From the NCBI GenBank assembly GCA_020744425.1, contig JAGMUV010000024.1, positions 558,001 through 622,000 on the forward strand: DNA of 64,000 nucleotides, read 5' to 3'. The stretch's first letter is position 1, and each line of letters begins with the position of its first letter. This document shows, piece after piece, positions 35,943-47,534 of the stretch. The translations under genes and the position numbers were made by a program. The stretch comes from Dactylonectria macrodidyma. Its lineage: Eukaryota; Ascomycota; Sordariomycetes; Hypocreales; Nectriaceae. The notes beneath the pieces were generated by a model. It ran no database searches. It saw nothing but the letters and a program-made list of their open reading frames with translations, and had not been told where the DNA came from.

Positions 35943-36869
35943 ATGCAGACGTTCAAACTCACTCTTACCGACAACACCGTCTTGTCAGGGATCCTCAACA
36001 TCCCCACCCAACAGCCATCCAGACCAAAGTACTGTCCGCTAGTTGTTGGCCTTCACGGCGGTACCTACACCAGCCAGTACTTTGACGCCACTCCGAATTA
36101 CACGGCCAGTCAGACAAGCAACTCCCTCTTGATACCATTCGTCGCTATCGATCGTCCGGGATACAATGACTCAACTCCAGTTACGCCAATCCCCGAAGGC
36201 TCCAGCTTTCCCGAGGAATGGGGAACCAGGCTGCATGAATCCATCCTCCCAGCGCTGTGGGCAGATTTCGGACTACCAAACGAGTGCAGTTGCATCGTCT
36301 TGCATTGCCATAGCCTCGGTGTCAACGGCGCCATCGTGGCAGCATCTCTGCATGCCGCCGCGTCCAAGACTTCAACCTATCCACTAGGGGGCGTCGTTGT
36401 GTCTGGTTTTGGTTCTCTACTAAAGGAAACCGGCGGCCACACCGCACAGCCTGATCCTCCCCCGTTACACATCAACATCCCCATCCACGTCAAAGATAGC
36501 ACTCTACTGCTACCAGGAACAGCTGACGGGCAAGTGTACGCCCAGTCCCAGCGTCTAGACCACGCCATGCCGTTTGACGAGATTGCCTCGTTAAGAATAG
36601 CATGGCTCTCGACATGGAAGCAGAAATGGGGTGCCAATATCACGGTACCTATCATGATTGCTCTGGCAGAGAGAGACCATTATTGGGAGGCGACAGATGA
36701 GCATCTACAGGACTTTGCTGCGAGTTTCCCTAGGAGTGCCAGGATCGATACAGCCATCATCAGGGCGGCACCGCATAATCTTGAGCTGAGCTACTGGGCT
36801 GCTGGTTGGTATGCTCGAAGTTTCGGGTTTGCCATTGAGTGTGCGACGTCACTTGCATTGGCGGAATGA
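35943..36869 (+). CDS. Alpha/beta hydrolase, uncharacterised
   Basis: Single exon, 308 residues from the ATG at 35943 (MQTFKLTL), preferred over an in-frame ATG 42 bases upstream because it starts at the first beta strand of the fold. VVGLHGGTYTS forms the oxyanion region. The nucleophile elbow reads HCHSLG, so the first glycine of GxSxG is histidine. ALAERDHYWE supplies the likely acid and APHNLEL the catalytic histidine. Intronless and intact inside an otherwise decayed island. Similar small hydrolases occur in fungal metabolite clusters, but no partner gene is next to it, so no pathway is proposed. Confidence 0.85.
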   Translation: MQTFKLTLTDNTVLSGILNIPTQQPSRPKYCPLVVGLHGGTYTSQYFDATPNYTASQTSNSLLIPFVAIDRPGYNDSTPVTPIPEGSSFPEEWGTRLHESILPALWADFGLPNECSCIVLHCHSLGVNGAIVAASLHAAASKTSTYPLGGVVVSGFGSLLKETGGHTAQPDPPPLHINIPIHVKDSTLLLPGTADGQVYAQSQRLDHAMPFDEIASLRIAWLSTWKQKWGANITVPIMIALAERDHYWEATDEHLQDFAASFPRSARIDTAIIRAAPHNLELSYWAAGWYARSFGFAIECATSLALAE

Positions 36870-37790
36870 TGTTATAATGTCAAAGCATATGCGACAGATA
36901 TTAGTGGCCATATGCAAACTACTATCTTGTTTAAATATGTCGGGGTTCGATCTTGGCACCCATTGCAAGCGATTTTCTTTCATTTCAACTCGATCTTGTG
37001 AGGCTAGCATAACATCTTTGGCCTCCCACCAAGAAAGTAAACCGAAGGGTCTTTTGTGAGAATATGACACTGCCTAACCTACAGGTTCAATCCCGGCTTT
37101 CACTTGAACCAGCTATAGCGTACGAGGCGACTGTCAAAAGATGCCGAGCTCCTAATACGGAGTGCAAAGCATCGATAGCTTCTCTTAAAGCGTGGGAGAG
37201 GGGACTCAGTGCACCAATGAAGAGATTTGCTGGCCAAAAGCGCCGTTTTACTATATCGTCTATTGAAATTAGCGCCATGTAGAAGACGCTAGTGGCGTAG
37301 CAACGCTTTTACTAATGATCGAGCTAGTTGAGTTGCACTTTGTTGGCGGCGATGCCGCCTCTGATCCTTCACAGGGTACAGCTTCTTCCCTCGGTGGGCT
37401 AGAGGAGCCATCTCCAGCTTAATCTTTTTTCGCCTTGATTACTACGCTTGTTAATTAATTATTTCTTTCAAATAGGTTTCAAAACTTTTCCTAGGCTCAT
37501 TGTATTTTGGTGGATTCGAGAGCAAGTCCCTGCAAGTCTGTGTCAGCCTATATTACGCCAATCCCCAAGAAGCTCTCTACAGTCTCCAAGACACTCTCTG
37601 TAGTCTCAACAGACACAACCTTGACGGCTTTAACTGAAGACTCAGAATCATCACTTCCCACTATTGATTCCACCGCGATCGCTAGGACCCACCATTGCGA
37701 TCAGCAGCTCTACAGATTCCAACGCCGCTACGACGACAGAAATGACAACCGCGGACAAGACTGAGACGACACCTCCTCCCTGTCACGGCC

Positions 37791-38204
37791 TGGTCACGGC
37801 CCGTAAAAGGTCAGTGATGGGGACCGACTTTTATCAGCCCTCCGGAACGAAAGATAGTTTGTCCGAAGTGATCACTACGCAACCTCTTCTGATTACTAGT
37901 AATCGCGATCACCGTTTGAGATCTATATATATATCTCCTCCGACCACTAGAGTATATTAATATAAGGACCTAGCTATCTCTAGGATACTAGCTCCTCAGC
38001 TATTAATATAACATAGTTACCTTAATCTACTCTGACTGCTATATATCATCGTATATTATCTACTATCTAATGTAATACTTTGACCGCTTAGTAACGTACC
38101 TAACCGTCTGCTAATAAAAACCCTCGGTTTATCCCTTAGGAATCTGCTCTTGAACTACCCTATACCCCGCAGAGGCTAGTTTGAGTCCGCGACTGTTACG
38201 GACA
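37791..38204. mobile_element. Possible solo LTR (TGTCACGGCC ... GTTACGGACA)
   Basis: Starts TGTCACGGCC and ends GGACA, about 414 bp, with an AT-rich core containing TATATATAT. The same ten-base start occurs at 51571. The TG...CA ends fit an LTR. No clear 5-bp target duplication was seen, so this is tentative. Confidence 0.35.
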
Positions 38205-38285
38205 CCGATACCGATACCGAAACCGAAACCGATACCAATACCGATACTTATACTAATACTAATACTGGTGCTAATACTGAGATTG
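38201..38285. repeat. Degenerate ACCGAT/ACTAAT hexamer repeat
   Basis: Runs of ACCGAT, ACCGAA and ACTAAT-like hexamers over about 85 bp, drifting from GC-richer to AT-richer units. Confidence 0.7.
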
Positions 38286-38464
38286 AATTCAAAGGATTAA
38301 TAATACCCAGGACTTAACAAGCTTAACTCCGAGCGAGCAGCGAAATATATCAAGCACTATTCTCACCTATGACTCTAGTATCCGAGCATGACAATAATCT
38401 CTCACAACTCTAATTCTATAACTAACTGAATAACCTGCTGATAAGCCTGCCTTAGTGTCTCATC

Positions 38465-39612
38465 ATGACTGATATACTGAAGGTGGCAATTGCTGGTGGA
38501 TCCGGAGAGACCGGCACATCAATCGTGAATGGACTTCTCGAGTCCTCTAGGCCGAAATTTGTTTGTTGCCACCCCTCTCCATCTTCGGATCAAGACTGAC
38601 GCTTAGAACTAGGAAATTGTGGCTTTAACGCGCCCGTCGTCCCTCCAAAAACCACGGAACCTTGCATTTCAAGAGCGCGGCGTGAAAATAGTAGCCGCAG
38701 ATCTCAGCGGACCCGAGGAAGAGCTTGTGAAGCTTCTATCGGGAATTGACGTCGTCATCTCAGCTCTCGACCCTTCTGCATTTGCAGCCCAGATTCCTCT
38801 TGCAAACGCGGCGAAGTCGGCAGGTGTTTCTCGGTTCGTTCCCTGTTCATTTGCGACAGTTGCCCCCCCGAAGGGTGTGATGCAATTACGAGAAATGGTA
38901 CGACGATCCCTCAAAATTTTCAATCGCTATATTACCCGATTGATGCTGACATAGATATAAAGAAAGAAGACATAATGAATTACATCAAGAAGATATACCT
39001 TCCGTATACAATGATTGATGTGGGCTGGTGGTTTCAGTTATCTATCCCCACTATACCATCAGGTCGAACCAGTTACGCAACTATAATGCCGGCAAACATG
39101 GTTGCGGGAGATGGGACTACGCCATCTGGCTTGACGGATGTTAGAGATGTTGGTCGGTGGGTTGCGCGAATCATTGCCGACCCAAGGACCTTGAACAAGT
39201 TGGTCTTCGCCTTTGACGAAGTGCTTTCTCAAAATCAAGTCCATGAATTGCTTGAGAAGCTCAGTGGAGAAGAGGTTGAACGTCAATATGCAAGTTCCTG
39301 CCTCTTAAATTTCCGGGACTAACTAACTAACTCATTGGTATGTAGATATCTGAGGAGGCTATTCTGGCTACTATTGAGGAAGTCAAAGCATCGGATAATC
39401 CCCGCGATCGTTATAAGTTGTGGAACATGCAATACTTGCATTCTCGCGGAATTCGTGGCGATAACACGCCAGAGTATGCTAAGTACCTAGGCTACCTCAG
39501 TGCTAGAGAACTGTATCCTGATATGAAAGGCAACACCTTAAAACAATGGTTTCAGGAAGTTTTAAGTAATAAGGCAACCCGTGTATATATGCAAAAGTCT
39601 ACAGAGGCATAA
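38465..39612 (+). CDS. NmrA-like/isoflavone-reductase-like NAD(P)-binding protein
   Basis: Exons 38465-38560, 38613-38897, 38963-39289 and 39346-39612 give 324 residues. The N-terminal Rossmann motif AGGSGETGTSI, then ALTRPSS, DVVISALDP, GVSRFVPCSFA and LPYTMIDVGWWFQLS are the usual blocks of the fungal CipA/isoflavone-reductase group, followed by LTDVRDVGRWVARI. These are NAD(P)H-dependent reductases or redox sensors; the substrate is unknown. The last intron (39290-39345) uses a GC donor, GCAAGT, with AG acceptor; no nearby GT donor restores the frame. The third exon start uses the AG at 38961-38962, because the earlier AG at 38953-38954 leads to a stop. Confidence 0.88.
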
Positions 39613-40948
39613 GAGAACAGTTTAGCTAATATCTAACTATAAAAGATTTAAGCAGTTTATGAAAAGACTGTATAATAAACTTAAAAACTAGTCAAGAATT
39701 ACACTTTGTAAATATAAAGTTACTTGAAAAGTAATATAAGAAAAGAAACCTCGGTTGTTAAGTAGCCATGGCTACAATTTTACGTTGGTGATGCTTGGAA
39801 AGGATGTCCCTCTTGTAAAAAGCCATCCTCAAAAATTGCGATGTTCAGGCTGAAGCTCAATGTCAAAGTGTTTCCATGTATATCAGGTGCGGGCCGTAGC
39901 GATCATAGGAAGCTACAAGCGTCTGCGGAAAGCCGATACGATGCGCAACTTTCCATTCTCACTGTTCGGATGTGCAGCGTAAGAGATACCGCAAACTTCA
40001 ACAAAACGTCAAGCGAATTTGCATAGCGGCGAAATGTGTGCCCAGCTGTTTCCAAGCTGCAGCAATGATGCTACGAGGACTGATGCCAATCATTCAGACA
40101 TGATACTCGGGTCGGACGGCTATTCCATTCGACAAAAGACCTTGGCGAGCTCCATAGTGTCTTTCAATCCGAGATGGTGTCTAGTATCCAGAATCATGGG
40201 CAATGAGTTGCCTTGCAAGCTAGAGGTTTCAAACCCTGTTTTTCCATCCTAGACGAATTTAATCAACTCAGCTAACGGCCATGCACACATACCCCAGGCC
40301 AAAACCTCTCTGTTTGATTGGCAAGATCCTAACCTCCTCTTTGCGTGGAAGGTTGACCTAGCATAATTGGGTTTTCCAGTGCGTCCCCGCCTCCCGCCAT
40401 CTCCGCCTGAAGACGTCGTTTGCTCAGTTTTACCCTGCCGACACTGAAGCGTCTGTGATAGGGTTTGGAATCACCATCGAAGTACGCTGTGTTCAAGAAC
40501 GCTATCGTTGTGATTTATCAAAGCAAGGTCCAGAAACCGCTTCTTCTTGAACGTGGCTGACAAGGGTAGGACAAAACGTGTGATGGGTCGGGAAAGGGCG
40601 TGAAGAGAGTCACGCATCGGAGGAGCAGCGACTTGGCTTAAGAGCTGTGTGGCCCACAAGCGAGAGTAGTTAGCCTGAGGAAATAGGGTGTGAGAGAGCC
40701 TAGACCTGACGCCTAGGCGGTGTATCCCTACACCTGATCCCACTTCGGGGCCCATTGAACGCCCGTCCCGGCTCCCCCTTCGGAAAGCTTCGACGCATTC
40801 CGGCTGCGTACACCCCATCGGGTCATTGGTGTCGAGATGGTGAAGAGTCCCGAGTCCACGACGTATATAATAGAACGTCCAAGTGATGAGGCATGTTTTA
40901 CAGCAAAAACCGAGAAAAAGGGGATCAATTTCCAAAATCAACACAAAA
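39613..40948. other. Intergenic
   Basis: No supported gene. TATATAA at 40864-40870 lies 79 bp before the GFA-family ATG and is its likely TATA box. Confidence 0.45.
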
Positions 40949-41489
40949 ATGCCTGCCCCATACACAGGACAGTGTCTCTGTGGTGCCGTCACACTGAGCA
41001 TTTCATCAGAGCCAGTGGCGGTGTTTTCGTGCCTCTGCGAGCACTGCAGCAAAGGAGCAGGCGGAACTCATCAGGTGGTAAGTCTCAAGACACAATGAAG
41101 ATCAGAACGAAGAAGAGAGTCTCATGAGTCTACTAGATTGCCAAGTTTGCAACCAAGGACGTACAAATAACAGACGAAAGCACTGCAATTCGCCAATACA
41201 ACCTTACCGATACAGCGAGCGGCAACGTCAAGGAGAAATCATTCTGTGGAACTTGTGGATGCACGCTGTGGACGATTCCGGGCGCAGCTAAGGGAGTGTA
41301 CCATCTCGTCCGAACGTCCATCTTGGACGGAGGGTAGGTTGAGACTTGAAGTTGGAGTCACGGATGCCCCGCTAACGTACCGCTACTAGTCTCAACCTCC
41401 AACCTGGCAGCGAGATTTTCGTCAAGAACAGACCGGCTTGGGCTAAAGCGGTGGAGGGAGTCCCGCAGTTTGATGGGATGCGGAAGTAA
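40949..41489 (+). CDS. GFA/CENP-V family zinc-binding protein
   Basis: Exons 40949-41077, 41137-41333 and 41390-41489 give 141 residues. Zinc ligands are visible as GQCLCGAV at the N-terminus, CLCEHC near residue 29 and FCGTCGC near residue 80, the standard order of the glutathione-dependent formaldehyde-activating (GFA) family. Length is normal for a single GFA domain. Most fungal members have no proven reaction; some bind glutathione adducts. It is the first gene of a group that includes a Zn2Cys6 regulator and two gentisate-pathway enzymes, so a role with glutathione in ring-cleavage product handling is conceivable, but this is inference. Confidence 0.9.
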
Positions 41490-42023
41490 TGGAAACGAAT
41501 GACATGACGTGTAATTAGGTACGCGTAAAACATCATGAGAGCTGGGTTTGGGCAGGCGAAAAGACCGAGTTGGAGAGGCGGAGAAGGGAGAAGCGAGATG
41601 CGGGGGTTGTGGGGGAATCAATCCATTCCATTGAGTAATCCGTAGCCGAGACGCCTTCCGATTGGTTCGGAACAGCCAGAGTCTGATTGGAAATAGCCGG
41701 ACCAAGAGGTCATCCGAGTCAGTGCAATATCAACTGGTTCCCATCCCCCTCCGAGAGTTTTATGCTCCCGAATAACACTCTCCCGAACATCCCTCTCCGA
41801 AGTTCTCTCCCGAGCATCACCACTCCGAGAGGGTTCATTCCGAGATCACTATCGCTCTCTGAGCACAACTCCACCCTGCCTTCGGCTATCTTGGCAACCC
41901 CTGTTGGCTATTCACGAATCCCTACGGCCCGGTTTATGCCATCCGAAGCACCGGTGCCACTCGATCTGGTGCTCGTGGCATCACAGCAACTGGACCGCGT
42001 CTAAGTGGATGTGACGCAATCCA
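41490..42023. promoter_or_regulatory. Regulator promoter with CCGAGA-type motifs
   Basis: Contains CCGAGACGCCTTCCG (41646-41660), CTCCGAGAG twice (41749-41757 and 41823-41831) and TTCCGAGATC (41838-41847). Near-identical motifs occur in the bidirectional promoter at 45579-46061. Confidence 0.55.
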
Positions 42024-44523
42024 ATGGACCCCCCTCAGCGGACGGCGGCAGATGCAAGAGTGCAAGGCCCTAGACCGAAGCGACTAAAAATCGATGTTGC
42101 TTGCGAGAACTGCCGGGCGAAGAAGATTAAGTGCGATGGTGTGCGTCCCAGTAAGTAGCTGTATTCTCGTAGTGATGCTGTCGTTTTAAATTATCCCTGC
42201 TTCACCTGTTATCCCGTCGTATGTCATCATTGATCACATGTATTCTAGTAATGTGAAATATATGCTGATTCCATCCTAGCATGCGGCTCTTGTTCAAGGA
42301 AGCTCAGCTTGCGAGACAACTGTCGATATAGCGGCAGCAGCGCCGTGCGCGCCCAGACCATGGAGGAGCCAAGCAACCATGGCGTTCGCGACGAAAACTA
42401 CTCGTCTCCTCCAGTAGCAAACGCCCAATATAGGCCGCTGCTGGCTGATATGAGCAACAGATCAAGTCTCGCTTATTCCACCATCCCGGCGTCACAGTCA
42501 CCGCTGGAGGTGAGGCCGAGGCCATACTCAGTTTCAAACCAGTCTCCAGCCGGGACGACGCCTGGGAGTAGGAACACGGATGAGATTCATAGTCAACACC
42601 AGGTTGGAGCTTCAGTGCGCTCAGCTACGCCATCGGGTATCGATTCGATGACGGCTGTTGTCGATGAAGAGGCTGGGACGAGGGAGTTCTTTGGCATCAG
42701 TAGCGCCGGCTCCTTCACAGCCCAGATCAAGAAGGCCATCGATGCTCGACTAGGCAAGTCAACCCACAGCACTCGCCAAGTATCCGCGTCTTCGCAATCT
42801 GTCTTGGGGGCTCTAAGAACCGGTGACCCAATGGCTTCCGACGTCTCCTACGTCCTCCCACCGCGCCGACAAGCTGACCACCTCATGGAGCTGTACTGGT
42901 ATTACGTCGATCCGCTGTACCCGTTCCTAGACCGGCAACGCTGGACGCGCGCCTACAATGCCATCTTCGCCGGCACGGCCATCGACTTTGACGAGCGCAT
43001 CTTTGTCGCGACGCTCAACATCGTGCTGGCGCTGTCGACGCAGCTGCTCGAGTCGCAGACGCTGGAGCAGCGCGAGCAGTCGAGCAACGACTACTTCCGC
43101 CGCGCGCAAGACCTGCTTCCCATGAGTCCCTGGGATTCCGGATCTCTTGAGTTGGTACAGTGTCTCTTGGTTACCACGCAGTACCTGCAGAGCACGTATC
43201 ACCCGCACCAGACGTGGATGCTGGTTGGGTCGGCGATACGGACCGCGCAAAGCTTGGGGCTTCATCTGCCCGAGACGTCGGCAGACAGACCGGATGTAGG
43301 GGAGCGCGAGTTGCTGCGGAGGATATGGTATGGCTGCGTGCTCATGGATCGGTAAGTCTCGCTTTCTGCAACACGATTGACCCTATCACTAACAACAGCA
43401 GCATGGTATCTGTCACCCATGGACGGCCTGCAATGATCTCGGGATGTCTCGCTACCGCAGTACCACTCCCCCTTTCCTCTCCTCCTGGTGCTGGCACCGA
43501 AGCATTGTCAACACGAAAAGATGCAGGCTACACGTCCTTCTTCGTCGAGTCCGTCAGGTTGTATGAAATCATCCACAAGACAATGATAGCGTTCTATGGA
43601 GTCTCGGGTTCTCGCCACAAGGCAAAGGAGCCTCACTCAACTGACTACGACAACTCGGATAGCGAGGATGAGGCCCTTGACAAGGTGGTTCAGCTCGACA
43701 GGTCTCTCAGTAAATGGGAAAATAGGCTGCCTAATCATTTGCGGTGGAACATGCTGGACACAACGTCGGATGAGATTTCTCAACGCCAGGCCGTCATTCT
43801 TCGCATGCGGTATGTCTCCTGACCATGCCGTTACTGCCCATGTCTAATATGTGTGGCAGCTTTCTTCACGCCCGTATCCTCTTGCTACGGCCGCTTCTAT
43901 GCCGCTTCTGCCTTGCACAATCGCCTACGGAAAACACCAAAGTCGACGACACTCTACAAGCCCGCTTCGTCGAGCAAGGCGCTCTGTTCTGTGTGTCGAC
44001 GGCCCAAAGCATGATCACAACTCTGCTACAGCACCAGACCCTCAACAACACCGTTGGACTGTTACCCGCGTGGTGGTACCGCGTGTACTACGTCTACTCT
44101 GCCGCCACTGTCCTCATCGCGGCTACGCTGCGGCCAGAAGTATTCCTCGCCACAGATATCGGTCGCTCCTGGGGCCAGGCGCTTTCCGTGCTCAAGGCGC
44201 ATGAGAAGTTTGGCCAGTCAGCGCGCAGATGCGTTGCCGCGCTGCATATCCTGTCGTCTAAGATTCTGCAAGCTGTACCGAGCGGTGCCATTACTTCGGG
44301 GATGAGTAGCCGCAGGACTGTGAACGAGGAGGTGCAGCCAGGAGGCATATACGATGCTACCGCCGATCCGGAACTCCCAGATCTGCTGCAGCGGCTGGCG
44401 GATGAGTTTGCGCCTCCGATTGAGGATTTGAACCAGCATGATTTGGCTGAGTTCAATTTTGATGTAAATGACTTATCATGGTTGACTGATATGCAGGTAG
44501 CTTGGGAGCTCCTAAATGAGTAA
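42024..44523 (+). CDS. Zn2Cys6 transcription factor, probable gentisate-cluster regulator
   Basis: Exons 42024-42150, 42280-43351, 43402-43809 and 43860-44523 give 756 residues (757 if the alternative acceptor at 43397-43398 is used). The zinc cluster begins with ACENCRAKKIKCDGVRP in exon 1 and finishes with TCGSCSRKLSLRDNC in exon 2; the cysteine spacing is standard. A long Ser/Pro-rich linker leads into the fungal_trans domain from about residue 230 (HLMELYWYYVDPLYPFLDR), with WYGCVLMDR and VTHGRPAMIS conserved. It stands between the GFA gene and the FAH-family and gentisate dioxygenase genes, whose promoter carries motifs like those upstream of this gene, so it may control the cluster and itself. 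Confidence 0.9.
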
Positions 44524-44593
44524 TGATGGGACAGGATAAAGTTCAAATGTAAAATGATACAAGTCTAATTGTCTATATGCAAATCTTTTTATT

Positions 44594-45578
44594 TTACTCG
44601 AAAACCATCTTATTTCTCACGTAGCCCAGCCCGCTAATGCTGACCTCGACGACATCTCCGTCGTTGAGATACTTGGGCTCCTTCATACCCATGGCGACGC
44701 CAGAGGGCGTACCAGTGAGGATAACGGTACCAGCCTCAAGCGTTGTTCCCTGGCTAATAAAGGCAATAATATCCTCTACTCCAAATAGCAAATCACCAGT
44801 GCTGGTGTTTTGCCTCTCCTCGCCATTGACCAGGGTGCGCAAGGTGAGATCTGAGGCGTTCCCGACGACGGCGGGTGATACAAGCAGGGGGCCTAGAGGC
44901 GCGAACTTATCGAAGCCCTTGCTGAAGCACCATTGAGGCACTCCACCGGCTTTCTTAGGATCCCGCTGCCAGGCACGGGCTGAGACGTCGTTGGAGGCGA
45001 GATAGCCGGCGACGTGGGACAGGGCGTCAGCTTTGGCGATATTCTTGCCAGTCTTTCCGATAACGACTGCCTGGGTGCAAGTTAGACACGGTGTTTTTGA
45101 TTATGACGGGTGTATTGCGTACCAGTTCACCTTCATAGTCAATAGTGCCGTCCTGAGCAACCTTGGGGATGGGCACGTCGTCGACATGGCCTGTTACTGA
45201 GGTGGACGGCTTGATGAAGAGTGAGGGATACGGCGGGGGAGTGCGACCACCCTCCTTGACTGGGTTTGCATGTTAGCCCCATTACAGTGTTCCATAAAAC
45301 CGACACAACTTACTGTGCTTGATGTAGTTGAGGCCGATGCATCGGATGATGGGCACATCAGCCGGCCGGAGAATATCCCGGATAGCCTTGACATGCACCT
45401 TGTCGCCCTTGGCCAGCGCGGCCGTCGGGCTCTGGCCCTTGTACTCTACGGCCCAGAGGTCGTTCTGCGCAAGACGCTCGGCAAACTCCTTGTCATCTTT
45501 GATAATGGGCTCACCGAATGTCTCGTTGCCGCTGTCGTCGACGAAACGGATGAGGCGGGACCAGCCGGAGGAAGACAT
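44594..45578 (-). CDS. Fumarylacetoacetase (FAH)-family hydrolase, probable fumarylpyruvate hydrolase
   Basis: Exons 45578-45314, 45259-45123 and 45070-44594 give 292 residues. An in-frame ATG at 45620 would add 14 residues rich in Ser and Arg. The FAH core shows IRCIGLNYIKHIKEGG, metal-binding DYEGELAVVIGKTGK, NDVSARAWQ, FDKFAPLGP and ILTGTPSGVAMGM. FAH-family enzymes hydrolyse C-C bonds of acylpyruvates. Sharing a 484-bp divergent promoter with a gentisate 1,2-dioxygenase makes fumarylpyruvate (the isomerised ring-cleavage product) the best-supported substrate, giving fumarate and pyruvate. Convergent with the regulator gene, 70 bp from its stop. Confidence 0.88.
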
Positions 45579-46061
45579 GTTGCGGGATAGAGATAAGATT
45601 CTGCTGGAAAGATGGCGCATTCTAGAAATTGGTCTGAGAGGTGAGTCTGGCGTCTGGTTATAAACGTGCTGCGATTTGACGATTGCGAGATGCGTTGCGA
45701 TGGTGCAACGGGGAATGGATTTGGTGGTGAGCCAATCAGAGGGCATTCCGACCGGAAGGCTACTACTCTAAGCCGCGCTCCGAGACGTCTTCCGGGGCCG
45801 AGAGATATGCTTCCGAGATCTTCAGAACTTCTGTAACCCTTCGGAGCGAAAGACTGGTCAATCATCAGCCGTAGGATCCGCGTCGATCAGCTCATTCTCG
45901 CACATTGACGACTGTGCCACCTTGCTTCCAATCCCCAGACGCGGCAGTGCGATCAACTCTTTCATTCTATAAAGCCAAAACGCGCTGAACTGCAAACACT
46001 TCATCATACTCACACACGCGCTTTCATCCACAGCTTCACACTCCCCAGTCTCTTCCTCACA
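45579..46061. promoter_or_regulatory. Bidirectional promoter of FAH-family hydrolase and gentisate dioxygenase
   Basis: 483 bp. Holds CCGAGACGTCTTCCG (45780-45794, within CTCCGAGA), TTCCGAGATC (45811-45820) and a TATAAAG box at 45968-45974 serving the dioxygenase. Confidence 0.6.
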
Positions 46062-47157
46062 ATGGGCGGCTACGTCAGCACAGAAAAGGCCCTTCCGGCC
46101 GAGGAGACGGACGAGATGAAGTCGTACCTCAGCGCCCTACCCTCTAAGCACCTCGAGCCGCTGTGGTCGCAGATGAATGTCATGGTTCCGCAGAGCCCCA
46201 GCCCCACCGCGAAGGCGCACATGTGGAAGTACGATGAGGCACTACCGTATTTGCAGACGGCTGGTCGGTTGGTGCCGGAGGAAAAGGCTGAGAGGAGGGT
46301 GTTGATGCTGGTGAACCCCAGCATGAGTGAGTCTCTCTTTCGAGTCATTGTTTAGAACATGCCCGCTCACGTCAACGAAATTATAGCTTCACCATATACC
46401 ACAGACACCATCTACGGCGGTCTTCAACTCGTCAACCCAGGCGAGACGGCACCGGCGCATCGTCACATTGCGTTTGCGTGTCGGTTCATCATCGACGGTG
46501 AGGGATTCACAGCAGTGGAGGGAAAGAAGATGCCCCTCGTGCGAGGCGACGTCGTCGTGACACCACCGTGGCACTGGCACGATCATGGCAACGAGAGCAG
46601 CAACCCCGTCATCTGGCTCGACATGCTAAACTTGCCGCTGTTTCGGTATGCCCCGGTGCACTTTGCCGAGGGGTATGCGGACCCCAGATATCCCAGCACG
46701 TGAGTCACCTATCTTTGTCCCCCAGGTTCGTCTTCGAGTACTAACAAATACTAGTGCTTGCGACCCCTGTGAATGGCGTCACCCCTGGGGCCCCGTCGAG
46801 GCGGCCCTCAACGCAACCAAGGACAAGTACGCCGTCTTCCACTACACCAACAAAGACGGCAAGCCCCTATCCAACATCCTCGGTGTCAAAGCCGAGCGTC
46901 TAGACCCAGGCACAAGCTTCGAGTCGCAGGACAGCAGTTCGTACATCTACCATTGCTACACAGGCCAGGGCCGGACCGAGATCCAGACGCCGTCGGGCCA
47001 GACGGCCGTATTCCAGTGGGGATCGCGGGACACGTTCGCGGTGCCGGCATGGTCCAAGATAAAGCACTTCAATGAGTCTAAGAGTGATAGAGCCTACCTG
47101 GTTGCGTGTCACGATGGGCCGTTTTTGGATTGTCTTGGGTTAAGGAGACCGAACTAG
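46062..47157 (+). CDS. Gentisate 1,2-dioxygenase (cupin)
   Basis: Exons 46062-46326, 46387-46699 and 46755-47157 give 326 residues. Two cupin modules are visible: the first with LVNPGETAPAHRHIAFACRF, carrying the HxH iron ligands, GEGFTAVEG and VVVTPPWHWHDHG; the second with SYIYHCYTGQGRTEI and DTFAVPAWSKIKHF. These fit ring-cleaving gentisate/salicylate dioxygenases, which open 2,5-dihydroxybenzoate to maleylpyruvate using Fe(II) and O2. The product needs isomerisation before FAH-family cleavage; no maleylpyruvate isomerase is seen here. 1-hydroxy-2-naphthoate or salicylate as substrate cannot be excluded. Confidence 0.88.
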
Positions 47158-47534
47158 ATGATGAGTTGGGCAAGTTTCTCCACATTTTGAAGATGTTTTT
47201 GAGTATATTAGCATAGCGCAAATTGCCTTCATAGCAATTATCAAGGTGCACCAGCCGCCTTACTAAACTACTCAGAGAACCAAGCCGTTACAGGTTAAGC
47301 GAGGTCAACTTGAATTAGATGGCTCCGAATGCTAGAGGGTTTTACGCCGCCTTCGAGCACGTTTGAAGATGAATTCTGCCTTGCTTTCTCCTCCGCAGTA
47401 CCGTAATTTCAATTGGGGTGATATATCCGATGGCGACTGCAAGCCTAGAAGTTACACTGCTGGAATATTATCCTAAGTAGGGAAAGACTTTGCAAAAGGT
47501 ACGCATGGCCGTTCCGCGATGAGCCTCGTTCAAG
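47158..47534. other. Intergenic
   Basis: Spacer between the gentisate dioxygenase and the permease pseudogene. Nothing recognised. Confidence 0.4.

Larger units (their letters stand above)
36870..38464. other. Repeat-derived and AT-rich intergenic DNA
   Basis: 37.5-37.8 kb holds Ser/Thr-rich reading frames resembling a piece of a cell-surface protein, with no intact gene. A possible solo LTR (37791-38204) and an ACCGAT-type simple repeat (38201-38285) follow. Confidence 0.45.

Noticed and set aside
37064..37130. GGTTCAATCC-like B box suggesting a tRNA
   Set aside because: No matching A box, acceptor stem or cloverleaf could be drawn around it.
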